Source: Alishewanella agri BL06
GTDB taxonomy: Bacteria > Pseudomonadota > Gammaproteobacteria > Enterobacterales > Alteromonadaceae
DNA length: 64,000 nucleotides
Assembly (NCBI RefSeq): GCF_000272005.1
Contig: NZ_AKKU01000010.1
Location: 62,001 to 126,000 of the forward strand
Direction: 5' to 3'
A program made the position numbers and the translations under genes. The notes under the pieces are model-generated. The model was not told the origin of the DNA. It worked only from the letters and a program-made list of their open reading frames with translations, and did no database searches. How positions within the stretch are numbered: the first letter of the stretch is position 1; the number at the start of each line of letters is the position of its first letter. Below are positions 1 through 8,330 of this stretch, one piece after another.

Positions 1-131
1 GTAGAGGATAAGACCAGCCCCATAATGCCGAAAATCACCGGAAAGATAAAAATCGGTAGCAAAATAACAAAGATCAGCGTTTTACGATCGCGCATCAGCT
101 CAGTGAGTTCTTTTAAATAAACCTGCCACAT
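1..131 (-). CDS. ABC-2 type permease, NatB-like (partial, N-terminus only)
   Basis: Only the first 43 codons are present; the gene runs off the left edge. The reading frame begins MWQVYLKELTELMRDRKT and goes into a strongly hydrophobic segment (LIFVILLPIFIFPVIF), the usual start of ABC-2 family permeases: a short amphipathic stretch followed by the first membrane helix. Its ATG overlaps the TGA of the upstream ATPase gene by one base (TGATG), so the two are translationally coupled. With a NatA-like ATPase partner it is most likely the membrane half of a sodium or drug efflux ABC exporter. The substrate cannot be told from this fragment. Confidence 0.8.
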   Translation of the reverse strand, partial: MWQVYLKELTELMRDRKTLIFVILLPIFIFPVIFGIMGLVLSS

Positions 132-931
132 CAGGCTGCTCCTTGCTCATTGGATTGTTGTTTTAACACAGCTAAAAAGGCGTCACGCAAATCACCGGTC
201 GGTGCCAGGGCTTTAAACTCCGCCAGATCACCGGAAAACGCACTGATCCCTTTATCAATCACTACCACCCGGTCACATAAGCTGGCCACTTCATCCAGAT
301 GGTGCGTAGAGAAAATCACCGGGGTACCGACCTGTTTTAAGCCTTTAATAAAATCCAGTACCGTCTGTACCGTCATAATATCCAGGCCGGTGGTGGGTTC
401 GTCCAGGATCACCACCTTCGGCGAGTGCACCACCGCGCGGGCAATAGCAGTTTTTTGTTTCATACCGGTCGACATATTGTCGGCACGACGGCTGGCGAAG
501 TCATGCATATTCAGCATGGTGAACAGCTCATCAATCCGTTGCTTTAAAGCGGCCTCCTTCATGCCGTGCAGTCGGCCGAAATAGGCAATATTTTCATAGG
601 CACTCAGCTTACCGTACAGGCCGGTATCAGCCGATAAAAAACCAATTTGTTTGCGCGCTTTAACCGGCTCGCGCAGCACATCGACACCGTTAATCAGTAC
701 CGAGCCGGCATCCGGCTTCAATGCCGTAGAGAGCATGCGCAAGGTGGTGGTTTTACCGGCACCATTGGGGCCTAATAAACCCAATACTTCGCCCTGCCCG
801 CAATGAAAACTAACATCACGCACCGAGCGAAATTCTTTATCGGCATAGCGCACATCCTGTTTTTCGGTATCAGAAAGTTTGCTGCCTTTACCAAGAGCAA
901 ATGCCTTGGCCAGATTTTTTATTTCAATCAT
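131..931 (-). CDS. natA: ABC transporter ATP-binding protein, NatA-like
   Basis: A 266-residue ATPase subunit that would power the membrane permease encoded just downstream. Walker A (GPNGAGKT, about residues 54-61), ABC signature in the variant form STGMKQK (about 154-160) and Walker B with catalytic Glu (VVILDE, about 173-178) followed by the D-loop are all intact. The insertion after the first strand (about residues 12-38) and the STGMKQK signature are typical of NatA, the ATPase of the NatAB sodium exporter of Bacillus and its proteobacterial relatives. Coupled by a TGATG overlap to the permease. Family assignment is firm; sodium as substrate is by homology only. Confidence 0.85.
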   Translation of the reverse strand: MIEIKNLAKAFALGKGSKLSDTEKQDVRYADKEFRSVRDVSFHCGQGEVLGLLGPNGAGKTTTLRMLSTALKPDAGSVLINGVDVLREPVKARKQIGFLSADTGLYGKLSAYENIAYFGRLHGMKEAALKQRIDELFTMLNMHDFASRRADNMSTGMKQKTAIARAVVHSPKVVILDEPTTGLDIMTVQTVLDFIKGLKQVGTPVIFSTHHLDEVASLCDRVVVIDKGISAFSGDLAEFKALAPTGDLRDAFLAVLKQQSNEQGAA

Positions 932-943
932 CTGCCTGTCCTG

Positions 944-1762
944 TTATGGCCTTCTACGTGGACGAAAATAATCCGTATTTGCATAAAACTCCGCCTGTTG
1001 ATTTGCGGCGTACCAACCCGGTACCCCCAGCAAGGGTAGCGGTGTTAGCTGCAGATTATCAAGCAGTAAGTGATTGTTAGCAATTTGCAGCAGCAGCTTT
1101 TCATCGAGAAAAGTGTAAGCATCTGTTAAAGACCACTGGCTAAAGCCCGTTGGCACCTCGATAAATAGTGCTTTGGCAGTTAAACCGATAAAAGGCACTG
1201 TTGCCATTTCATAAATGGCATGGCCAAAAATCAGCGGCCGCACCCCCTGCCACCAGTCAGCCCGCTGCAGCCAAAAGCTTTGTTGCCACTGGTGATCGCG
1301 CAGTAAGCCGGCATGTGCCACCGCTGAGGGTTCCAGACAAAGCACCACACCACACTCATCAAATAACGTCAGCTTATTGCGCAGCGGCGTGCGTTGTTTC
1401 TGGCCATACTGGGCGATCTCCGCGATATGCATTTGGTTTAACAGCGCCTTACTGCGGGGCAACAAACACCAAATCAGCGCCCCAAAAAAGTCATGCCAGT
1501 TTGCTGCCCGGGTCGGGATTTGCCGGGTGGCGAAAATAAAATCTTCATAGTAACGGCCATCCTGCTCCAATAGCGCATTTTCAACAAAGCTAAAGTCGGT
1601 GTTACTCCGCCAGTGGTTAAGCTGAGCCGGTTCGGGCCACTGACTCTGGTTTTGCAGAGGAAAACGCGCCACCAAATCAGTAAAAATGGGATTGGCCGTT
1701 AGTAAGGCGGCAGACCAGTCGGCAGGTGGGGTAAAACGGCTTTTTGATGAATTTTTCAGCAT
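944..1762 (-). CDS. DUF3025 domain-containing protein
   Basis: A 272-residue soluble protein with no signal peptide. The conserved central block RYYEDFIFATRQIPTRAANWHDFFGALIW is written here only in part: YYEDFIF and the Arg/Asn/Trp-rich NWHDFF stretch (about residues 85-115) followed by FP/LPRSK and a Leu-Asn-Gln-Met-His motif mark the DUF3025 family, found across gammaproteobacteria and of unknown function. It lies 12 bp upstream of natA on the same strand and may be co-transcribed with it, though no functional link is known. Start chosen at the ATG at 1762. Confidence 0.75.
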   Translation of the reverse strand: MLKNSSKSRFTPPADWSAALLTANPIFTDLVARFPLQNQSQWPEPAQLNHWRSNTDFSFVENALLEQDGRYYEDFIFATRQIPTRAANWHDFFGALIWCLLPRSKALLNQMHIAEIAQYGQKQRTPLRNKLTLFDECGVVLCLEPSAVAHAGLLRDHQWQQSFWLQRADWWQGVRPLIFGHAIYEMATVPFIGLTAKALFIEVPTGFSQWSLTDAYTFLDEKLLLQIANNHLLLDNLQLTPLPLLGVPGWYAANQQAEFYANTDYFRPRRRP

Positions 1763-1853
1763 TGTTGACTTTCAGTAATCGGAGCAGTGATAAATTTCGC
1801 CCAGCAGCCCAAAAAGCACTTGCAATTTTAAGCGGGCATGGCACAGTCAGAGG

Positions 1854-1869
1854 GTACGTATAGACGTAC
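1854..1869. promoter_or_regulatory. Palindrome upstream of asnB, candidate operator
   Basis: GTACGT-ATAG-ACGTAC is a perfect 6+6 inverted repeat 46 bp upstream of the asnB start, in an otherwise AT-rich leader. Position and symmetry suit a dimeric repressor or activator site; the regulator is unknown. Confidence 0.35.
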
Positions 1870-1915
1870 ATACTGCCAAACTATGTGTTATTTAATTTGA
1901 TTATCAGAGGTTATC

Positions 1916-3580
1916 ATGTGTTCGATATTTGGGGTGCTTGACATCAGAACCGATGTTAAAGCATTGCGCCAGCAGGCGCTGCAGTTATCTAAGTTATTAC
2001 GTCATCGTGGCCCGGATTGGTCCGGGATCTGGAATAACGACAATGCCATTCTGGTGCACGAGCGCCTGGCCATCGTAGATACTGAAAATGGTGCCCAACC
2101 CCTCATTAATGATAATCGAAATCACATTCTGGCAGTGAATGGTGAGATCTACAATCACAAACAACTGGAAAAAAATCTGGCCACGCCCTATCCGTTTAAA
2201 ACCAAGTCGGATTGTGAGGTCATTCTACCGCTGTACTTAGAGCACGGCGCTGAGTTTATCGACAGCCTGCATGGTATGTTTGCCTTTGTGCTGTATGACG
2301 CTGAACAAGACCGCTACCTGATTGCCCGTGATCATATCGGTATTATTCCGCTGTACTATGGCTATGACGAGCATGGTCAGTTGTTTGTGGCGTCAGAATT
2401 AAAGGCGCTGGTACCGGTCTGCAAGCAAATTAAAGAATTCCCACCAGGTCATTACTTTGACAGTAAAATTGGCGAGCTGCGTAAATACTATCAGCGCGAC
2501 TGGATGCAGTTTGACGCGGTAAAAGATAACCCGGCCAGCGAGGCGGAGTTAAAAGCCGCGCTGGAACACAGTGTTAAAACCCACCTGATGTCAGACGTGC
2601 CCTATGGCGTGCTGTTATCCGGTGGTCTGGATTCGTCACTGATCTCGGCCATTGCCCAGCAATTTGCCAAGCGCCGGGTGGAAGATGATGATCAAAGCGA
2701 AGCCTGGTGGCCACGGCTGCACTCTTTTGCTGTTGGCTTGCCCGGCTCACCGGATCTGGCGGCTGCACAAAAGGTCGCGGACGCCATCGGTACTGTGCAT
2801 CACACCATCCATTTTAGTGTACAGGAAGCCTTAGATGCGCTGCGTGATGTGATTTATCATTTAGAAACCTATGACGTTACCACCATCCGCGCTTCTACCC
2901 CGATGTATCTGATGGCACGCAAAATCAAAGCCATGGGCATTAAGATGGTGTTATCGGGCGAAGGCTCGGACGAAATCTTCGGCGGCTATCTGTATTTCCA
3001 TAAGGCGCCCAACGCCAAAGAGTTCCACGAAGAGACGCTGCGTAAGCTCGAGCGCTTACATATGTTCGACTGTAACCGCGCCAACAAAGCGATGTCAGCC
3101 TGGGGTATTGAAGCCCGGGTGCCCTTCCTGGATAAGGAATTTATGGACGTGGCGATGCGTTTAAACCCGCAAGCGAAGATGTGCGGTGGCGGTAAGATGG
3201 AAAAGCATATCCTGCGTCAGGCCTTTGATGGTTTACTACCGAATGAGATCCTGTGGCGTCAGAAAGAGCAATTCTCGGATGGCGTTGGCTATAACTGGAT
3301 CGACAGCCTGAAAGCCCATGCTGCGAAAGAGATCAGTGATCAGCAAATGGCGACCGCCAGCTTCCGCTTCCCGGTCAATACGCCGGATAGCAAAGAAGCC
3401 TATTACTATCGGGTGATCTTTGAAGAGCACTTCCCGCATGCTGGCGCCATTGCCTGTGTACCGGGCGGTAAATCCGTCGCCTGCTCGACGCCGGAAGCGC
3501 TGGCCTGGGATGCCAAAATGGCCGAGCTGACGGATCCGTCTGGTCGTGCCGTGCGCGATGTGCACGCTCAGGGTTATTAA
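1916..3580 (+). CDS. asnB: Asparagine synthase B (glutamine-hydrolysing)
   Basis: Makes asparagine from aspartate, glutamine and ATP in the cytoplasm. At 554 residues it has the same length as E. coli AsnB. The N-terminal glutamine amidotransferase domain has the nucleophile Cys2 (MCSIFG), exposed after Met removal, and the LRHRGPD motif at about 28-34. The synthetase domain has the pyrophosphate-binding loop SGGLDSS at 235-241 and the later LSGEGSDEIFGGY motif. An AGAGG ribosome site sits 6-7 bases before the ATG. Monocistronic: it is followed by a clear intrinsic terminator. Nothing odd in the sequence. Confidence 0.96.
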   Translation: MCSIFGVLDIRTDVKALRQQALQLSKLLRHRGPDWSGIWNNDNAILVHERLAIVDTENGAQPLINDNRNHILAVNGEIYNHKQLEKNLATPYPFKTKSDCEVILPLYLEHGAEFIDSLHGMFAFVLYDAEQDRYLIARDHIGIIPLYYGYDEHGQLFVASELKALVPVCKQIKEFPPGHYFDSKIGELRKYYQRDWMQFDAVKDNPASEAELKAALEHSVKTHLMSDVPYGVLLSGGLDSSLISAIAQQFAKRRVEDDDQSEAWWPRLHSFAVGLPGSPDLAAAQKVADAIGTVHHTIHFSVQEALDALRDVIYHLETYDVTTIRASTPMYLMARKIKAMGIKMVLSGEGSDEIFGGYLYFHKAPNAKEFHEETLRKLERLHMFDCNRANKAMSAWGIEARVPFLDKEFMDVAMRLNPQAKMCGGGKMEKHILRQAFDGLLPNEILWRQKEQFSDGVGYNWIDSLKAHAAKEISDQQMATASFRFPVNTPDSKEAYYYRVIFEEHFPHAGAIACVPGGKSVACSTPEALAWDAKMAELTDPSGRAVRDVHAQGY

Positions 3581-3621
3581 CCGCACAGCCAAGCGTAGAT
3601 CAAGCCAAGCACCAACAATCT

Positions 3622-3644
3622 AAACCCGGTCCGCCGGGTTTTTT
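3622..3644 (+). terminator. Rho-independent terminator of asnB
   Basis: An 8 bp stem, AAACCCGG / CCGGGTTT with loop TCCG, runs directly into a T tract, 41 bp after the asnB stop. Confidence 0.9.
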
Positions 3645-3653
3645 GTTGTCAAT

Positions 3654-3919
3654 AGAGCACCATATAGTTTAAAAAATGCGTACCAGAATGCCTGAAAAAA
3701 CCTCAATCAAGGCGTGATTGCGAAGGAATAGTGGCGCTCTTTCGAGCAATCAGAACGCAGAGTGAGGTTTTTTCAGGCATTCCCGAAGGGCGAGGCCATA
3801 AAACGCGCATGCTGCGTTAAGTTTTCTCGATTTAGGCCCACTAAACCTTCAAAAACTTGCCTTGCCCGCGCGCTTTTTGGCTCTCGCTGGTGTCGATTTT
3901 TTAAACTATATGGTGCTCT
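3654..3919. mobile_element. MITE-like element with 24 bp perfect terminal inverted repeats
   Basis: The ends, 3654-3677 and 3896-3919, are exact inverted copies over 24 bp (AGAGCACCATATAG..., reading inward). Inside, a second perfect 20 bp inverted repeat (3686-3705 and 3763-3782, core GCCTGAAAAAACCTCA) closes an imperfect hairpin. Total length is 266 bp. The element holds no convincing gene and lies between the asnB terminator and the next gene. Size, perfect ends and lack of coding capacity fit a miniature inverted-repeat transposable element mobilised in trans. No target-site duplication is obvious in the immediate flanks. Confidence 0.7.
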
Positions 3920-3988
3920 GGCACAGCAAAACTTGAATTGTCATCCGACACTGGCAGAATACGCCTTTTATTTCCGGACTATTCGCTA

Positions 3989-5140
3989 ATGAAACCTGCT
4001 GTTACGTCTTTACTTTTCGCCGCTGGCTGCACTCTCAACCTTGCTGGCAACCTTGCTGGCAGCCATGCTGTCGCGGCAGATACGCCTGCGCTATGGTTAA
4101 CCGAACAGCATCTCGCTGGCCAATGGCTCACCGATGGCAATGGGCAGACGATCCCAGACCCACAAAGCTCAGGGTTAACCTACCGCCATGGTGAACTGGT
4201 ACATATTGGCGATAATAGCGCGACCCCAGCACTAAGAAACAAGCTGCTGCGGATCAACCCGGCAACCGGGCAGCTGGTCGCGCCCCCGCTCGCCATTAGC
4301 GTCAACCCGGCGCTAAAACAGAGCTGCTTTGCCGAGCTGTTAGCCGGCGATCCAGACTGGGAATCCCTGACCTGGGATCGTCTGGACGACAGCACGCTAA
4401 TCAGCGTCACCGAAGACTCAAGCAAATTTCACTTAACCGCAGATTGCGCCCGGCGCTTCGGCGTTACCCATTCCACCGCCTATCCGACCTTACTGGTAAA
4501 AATCCGAACCGATAAAGCCTTAAGCTTTGCCGAAATCGTGGCAGTGCGGCCAGTACAGTTCCCGGCAGCAGCTCAGGTTGGTAACTTCCCAAATGATGGC
4601 ATTGAAGGCCTGGCGTTTGACAATCAGCGTAACCTGTATCTGGCGCTGGAGCAGAATCAGGCCAATGCGCCGATGCTCTTTGTCACGCCCTATAGCGACG
4701 ATTTCTGGCTCAGCGATGATTTTGTTAAGATTACTGACCTCAAGTTGCCGCTGCCGGTACCGGATGCCAAAGATCACCCGATCAATGGTCTGGACTTTCT
4801 GCCGGCCAGAAAAGAGGGGCATCCCGGCTATCTGCTGGCTGCGGCACGCAATGATGATCAGCTCTGGGTGCTGGATTTAAGCCGGCAGCAACCGGCAAAG
4901 GTGGTTCCACTGCGCTTTTACGCGCCTACCCGTCCAGACACCAGTTGCCCGCCCTATGAGCCGCTGGCTAATACCTCGATCGAGGGTGTTGCCGTGGTAG
5001 GTGATCAGGTGGCGCTCGTCAATGATCCATGGCAGCGGCATTATCCGGAGAATATTCAATGTCCGGATAATGCTGCGGCGTTTCGGCAATTCTCACCGCT
5101 AATCTTCAAGCTGGCTATTGACCCACGCTGGTTTAATTAG
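3989..5140 (+). CDS. Secreted esterase-like activity of phytase family protein
   Basis: A 383-residue exported protein of the phytase-like beta-propeller family (Pfam Phytase-like). The preferred start is the ATG at 3989, giving MKPAVTSLLFAAGCTL..., a normal Sec signal peptide with probable cleavage after AVA-A near residue 30; an in-frame start at 3938 would place 17 unconvincing residues before the signal. The block NDGIEGLAFD followed by LYLALEQ, and later NTSIEGVAVVGD, are the repeated IEG(L/V)A motifs of this family. Probably periplasmic or extracellular, with phosphatase or esterase activity by family name only. The MITE-like element directly precedes it and may affect its promoter. Its stop overlaps the secF stop in convergent orientation. 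Confidence 0.75.
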   Translation: MKPAVTSLLFAAGCTLNLAGNLAGSHAVAADTPALWLTEQHLAGQWLTDGNGQTIPDPQSSGLTYRHGELVHIGDNSATPALRNKLLRINPATGQLVAPPLAISVNPALKQSCFAELLAGDPDWESLTWDRLDDSTLISVTEDSSKFHLTADCARRFGVTHSTAYPTLLVKIRTDKALSFAEIVAVRPVQFPAAAQVGNFPNDGIEGLAFDNQRNLYLALEQNQANAPMLFVTPYSDDFWLSDDFVKITDLKLPLPVPDAKDHPINGLDFLPARKEGHPGYLLAAARNDDQLWVLDLSRQQPAKVVPLRFYAPTRPDTSCPPYEPLANTSIEGVAVVGDQVALVNDPWQRHYPENIQCPDNAAAFRQFSPLIFKLAIDPRWFN

Positions 5141-6078
5141 ACTAAAGGCTCACCTTCTTCCGTTTCAACCGGCTTCGGTGGCATCAAGTCTTCACGACTC
5201 AGCCCCAGTAACACTGCCACCGAGCTGGCAACATAAACGGAAGAGTAGGTTCCCACAGCAATACCAAACAGCAGTGCAGTGGCAAAGCCATGGATTAAAG
5301 CACCGCCTTTAAAATACAGTACAAATAGCACTAGCATAGTGGTCGCCGAGGTGATCACGGTGCGGTTTAGGGTGGAGGTAATGGCCTGATTGACCGTTTC
5401 TAATACGCTTTCATCCCGCAGCTTACGGAACATTTCCCGTACCCGGTCAAACACCACAATCGTATCGTTAATCGAGTAACCAATTAACGCCAGAATGGCT
5501 GCCAGTACCGTTAAATCAAATTCAATTTGCAGCAGTGAAAACAAGCCCAGCGTTAAAATCACATCATGTGCCAGCGCCAGTACCGCACCCAAGGATAAAC
5601 GCCATTCAAAACGAAAACCAACGTAAACCAGGATCCCCAGTAAGGCAACCAGTACTGCCAGCCCACCATCCTGTTTTAGTTCTTCACCGACGCTCGGGCC
5701 GACAAACTCAACCCGACTCAGCGTCATCGCGACATCACTTTGTGCCTGCAATAGCTGAAACACTTGCTCGCCAAGCTGCTGCTGCACAGCGCTGGCGCCT
5801 GAAGGTAAGCGCACCAGCACATCGTTACTGCTGCCAAAAAACTGCACCACCGCTTCGGCATAGCCGGCCTGTGTCAGATGTTGACGCAATAAGTCCAGAT
5901 TAGCCGCCTGGGCAAAACTTAATTCCAGCACGGTGCCGCCGGTAAAATCCAGACCCCAGTTAATCCCCCGGGTAAGTAACAGCACAATAGACAACAGTAC
6001 CAATAACGAGGAAAGCCCGACGGCAAACCAGCGAAAACGCATAAAATTTAAAGAGGTATCAAACTTAAATAGCTGCAT
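5137..6078 (-). CDS. secF: Protein translocase subunit SecF, stand-alone
   Basis: SecF with SecD uses the proton gradient to complete Sec-dependent export. The ATG at 6078 (MQLFKFDT, GGAG five bases upstream) gives 313 residues, close to the roughly 320 of the family; eight extra codons are possible upstream but lack a ribosome site. Visible are the first membrane helix (about 14-35), the GLDFTGGT motif after it, a periplasmic domain, and the cluster of C-terminal helices with GYSINDTIVVFDRVRE. Oddity: secD normally lies immediately upstream, but here the upstream gene encodes a small unrelated protein. A paralogous SecDF elsewhere in the genome is likely, making this an extra or relict copy. 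Confidence 0.9.
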   Translation of the reverse strand: MQLFKFDTSLNFMRFRWFAVGLSSLLVLLSIVLLLTRGINWGLDFTGGTVLELSFAQAANLDLLRQHLTQAGYAEAVVQFFGSSNDVLVRLPSGASAVQQQLGEQVFQLLQAQSDVAMTLSRVEFVGPSVGEELKQDGGLAVLVALLGILVYVGFRFEWRLSLGAVLALAHDVILTLGLFSLLQIEFDLTVLAAILALIGYSINDTIVVFDRVREMFRKLRDESVLETVNQAITSTLNRTVITSATTMLVLFVLYFKGGALIHGFATALLFGIAVGTYSSVYVASSVAVLLGLSREDLMPPKPVETEEGEPLV

Positions 6079-6157
6079 AACAGCTCCATAACAATAAACC
6101 ATAGCTAACGCGGATCAGTGACTGACCCAGCAACAAAAACAGCAAGCGATAACAGGT

Positions 6158-6460
6158 TTATTGTTGTGGTGGTGCGCGGGCACTAAAGCTGGGATGGAAT
6201 GGGGTCTGATAAAAGTAAAAAACCGTAGCATTAAGCAGCTGGGAACCAGTTACAGCGATAGCTAACGGGCTGATACTGGCAGTATCATCATTGTCGTCAG
6301 CGGCGGTAGCACGCTCATTTAAGCTGTAAACTTTTGCGGTGACGGCCGTTATCTGATGATCAGCAAGTGGCGCCAGCCGTAAATCTTGCACGGCAAAGCC
6401 TTGTGGCGTGCACAACAAGCTTAAATACAACAGGATGGCAAAACCGCTAAACCAGCGCAT
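6158..6460 (-). CDS. Small exported protein of unknown function
   Basis: Starting at the ATG at 6460, which has GCGGAG five bases upstream, the product has 100 residues: a signal peptide (MRWFSGFAILLYLSLLCTPQGFA) and a mature part of about 77 residues with no recognisable motif. An in-frame start exists 25 codons upstream but lacks a ribosome site. It lies on the same strand 79 bp upstream of secF. I do not recognise the family; the gene could be lineage-specific. Confidence 0.5.
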   Translation of the reverse strand: MRWFSGFAILLYLSLLCTPQGFAVQDLRLAPLADHQITAVTAKVYSLNERATAADDNDDTASISPLAIAVTGSQLLNATVFYFYQTPFHPSFSARAPPQQ

Positions 6461-6580
6461 ACATCTCCGCAACAGACAGGGTTCCCGGCAGGGAATCCAC
6501 TTGTTAATGATGACGGTGCCCGGCAAAATTAACAAGAGGCAGTGATAAAAAAACTGTCGCTATGCCCCGCCCCTGGCAAT

Positions 6581-6590
6581 CTGCTATGAT
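6581..6590 (+). promoter_or_regulatory. Candidate extended -10 promoter for the J-domain operon
   Basis: TGC-TATGAT is a good extended -10 element 87 bp upstream of the J-domain gene, at the start of a non-coding stretch with no other strong candidate. No convincing -35 is seen, as is common for extended -10 promoters. Confidence 0.4.
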
Positions 6591-6676
6591 CTGCGCTTTA
6601 GCTTTGCAGCTAAGTTTGCTGCAAAAAAGTTGCGATACGGCGCTAACCGTCTTTGGCGGTCTGAGGATTAACAGCT

Positions 6677-6961
6677 ATGCAAAATCACTTTCGGGTACTG
6701 GGAATAAAATCCAATGCCAGTGAGGATGAAATTAAAAAGGCCTACCGACGCTTAGCCAATAAGTATCACCCGGACAAGCTACATGGCCAGACCGAAGAGG
6801 AACAGGCACAAGCCGCGATGCAATTGCAGCGCGTCAAAACAGCTTATGAGGTGCTGTCTGATCCCAAGCAGCGCAGTGCTTTTTTAAAAGATTTCAATAA
6901 CGTTATCGTTTCTGATCCTACTGCCGCGATGCGTGAGCTGTGGGATGAATATTATGGGTGA
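6677..6961 (+). CDS. Minimal J-domain (DnaJ-type) protein
   Basis: A 94-residue protein that is almost nothing but a J domain: helix II with [11 protein letters not shown], the catalytic HPD tripeptide at about 31-33 (YHPDK) and helix III ending VLSDPKQR. It has no Gly/Phe region, zinc-finger or client-binding C-terminal domain, so it cannot bind substrates as DnaJ does. It should stimulate the ATPase of an Hsp70 (DnaK) delivered to a particular target. It is first in a tight four-gene operon (gap of 6 bp to the next gene) whose other products are unknown and are the obvious candidate partners. GAGG precedes the ATG. Confidence 0.85.
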   Translation: MQNHFRVLGIKSNASEDEIKKAYRRLANKYHPDKLHGQTEEEQAQAAMQLQRVKTAYEVLSDPKQRSAFLKDFNNVIVSDPTAAMRELWDEYYG

Positions 6962-6967
6962 AGCCAG

Positions 6968-7552
6968 ATGGCAAAAAAGTTAAATCTGTCACATATCCGC
7001 CAGTTACAAACTGATGCTAAAGAAAATATCGAATCTTACAGCGATCCGGAAAACCCGAAAGCGCTGGAACAGTTCACCAGTAAAATGAAAGCGGTACTGT
7101 TAGCTGATCCGGCAATGCTGGAATCCGTGCCTGAATACCTGCCACTGGCCCTGGCCGGCCGGGTACAATTTCCGGCTGCAGCCAAAACGCAATGGCGACA
7201 ATGGCTGGCCAGCGGCAAAATGCCGTCATGGGATGAGTTTAAAGTTTCAATTGCGTTTAATAATGCCGATCTGCCTTTAGTCAAAGCGGTCAGAGCCCAC
7301 TCTGAAAGCTTATTGATTGAAGCCTGTGCTGCATTATTTTTACTGGCTGAAGATAAGCCGCTGCCCGCCGCCAAACGTAAAGCCAAACAAGATGCTGACG
7401 ACGATAGCTACGAAGCAGATGAGCAGGCAGCGGACGAAGATGAAGACTATACCGCCGACGATTATGATGGCTACGCTGCCGAGGATGACGACAGCGACGA
7501 AGAAGGCTATGACGATCAATATGATGAAATCCGCTTTAAGCACGAGGGCTAA
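6968..7552 (+). CDS. Unknown protein with very acidic C-terminal tail
   Basis: A 194-residue soluble protein. Residues 1-135 look folded, with a helical N-terminus and an alanine- and leucine-rich core. The stretch from about 142 to 188 is nearly all Asp, Glu, Tyr and Ala (runs such as [13 protein letters not shown]), an intrinsically disordered polyanionic tail. No family recognised. Six bases separate it from the J-domain gene and two from the next gene, so the three should be made together. Acidic tails are common in histone- or basic-protein chaperones, but any such role here is a guess. Confidence 0.7.
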   Translation: MAKKLNLSHIRQLQTDAKENIESYSDPENPKALEQFTSKMKAVLLADPAMLESVPEYLPLALAGRVQFPAAAKTQWRQWLASGKMPSWDEFKVSIAFNNADLPLVKAVRAHSESLLIEACAALFLLAEDKPLPAAKRKAKQDADDDSYEADEQAADEDEDYTADDYDGYAAEDDDSDEEGYDDQYDEIRFKHEG

Positions 7553-7554
7553 TA

Positions 7555-8319
7555 ATGAGTACTGAGCTGATTAAAATCGCGGCTGACGAAATCCGGCAAC
7601 TGGCGTTGGTCGAGCCAAAACAAGCGAGCGAGCGCTTTGAGATCATTGCCAACACCATGAGTGATGCGCAGCTGTCCGAAGTCATCGAACAAATTGACAT
7701 CGTCACTCTGACCCAGATCAACAGTCAGCACGATCTGTCTTTTCCATCGATTATTTCTGAGCTGATGACGCCGGAGAAGATCCGTGACATCGTTTGTCAG
7801 CAACCGCTGTACTGGGAAGAAAAGATCAAAAACAATGCCGAAGAGCTGAAACAACATACCTTCGATTTTTTGACTTATCTGATCCGTACGCAGGAAACCG
7901 AAGAGAAACAGGCTGAAATACTGGAGTGTATCGCCGAAGATCCGGCTGGTTTATTCTATCTGTCGATCCCTTTTATCGAAATTTACCGTGGTGAAATTCT
8001 CGAATACGAGAACTATTGGGAAGACAAACTGTACGAAGATGAAGAACATCTGGAAGAAGCAGAAGCCTACACCGAACGGCAATTGGCAGAAGACGCCCAT
8101 AACATTGGATATGACGACCCTAAAAGTCTGCTGGCACTGATCCGGCAATTAACCCCGAAAGTTGAAACCTCGATTAAAGCCCTGATCCGCGATGAAAAAT
8201 CAGGCTGGGAAAGCATTATCAGCAAGTTTGCCACTGAGCTGGTGATGCAGGCAAAAGAGAAAAACAAAGTCGAAGATGAATTTGCCGAAGTGGACGATAT
8301 GTTCAGCTTTCTGGATTAA
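7555..8319 (+). CDS. Unknown acidic helical protein in J-domain operon
   Basis: A 254-residue cytoplasmic protein, rich in Glu and Asp and predicted by eye to be almost all helical (repeated Leu/Ile/Glu heptad-like spacing, a Glu-rich segment near 155-180, charged C-terminus ending in MFSFLD). There is no signal peptide, membrane segment or catalytic motif I recognise. The stop of the previous gene is two bases before this ATG, with GAGGG as ribosome site. Its constant company with a J-domain gene, if conserved in other genomes, would point to a chaperone adaptor or client. Confidence 0.7.
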   Translation: MSTELIKIAADEIRQLALVEPKQASERFEIIANTMSDAQLSEVIEQIDIVTLTQINSQHDLSFPSIISELMTPEKIRDIVCQQPLYWEEKIKNNAEELKQHTFDFLTYLIRTQETEEKQAEILECIAEDPAGLFYLSIPFIEIYRGEILEYENYWEDKLYEDEEHLEEAEAYTERQLAEDAHNIGYDDPKSLLALIRQLTPKVETSIKALIRDEKSGWESIISKFATELVMQAKEKNKVEDEFAEVDDMFSFLD

Positions 8320-8330
8320 GGGATAGCGCC

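Noticed and set aside
1201..1539. 112-codon plus-strand frame opposite the DUF3025 gene
   Set aside because: Shadow of the coding minus strand; low-complexity residues and no ribosome site.
3762..3989. 75-codon frame inside the MITE-like element
   Set aside because: It spans an inverted-repeat arm and ends at the next gene's start; no ribosome site or recognisable protein.
6103..6676. A broken secD upstream of secF
   Set aside because: No SecD motifs are visible in any frame between 6103 and 6676, and the region codes for an unrelated small exported protein with its own ribosome site.
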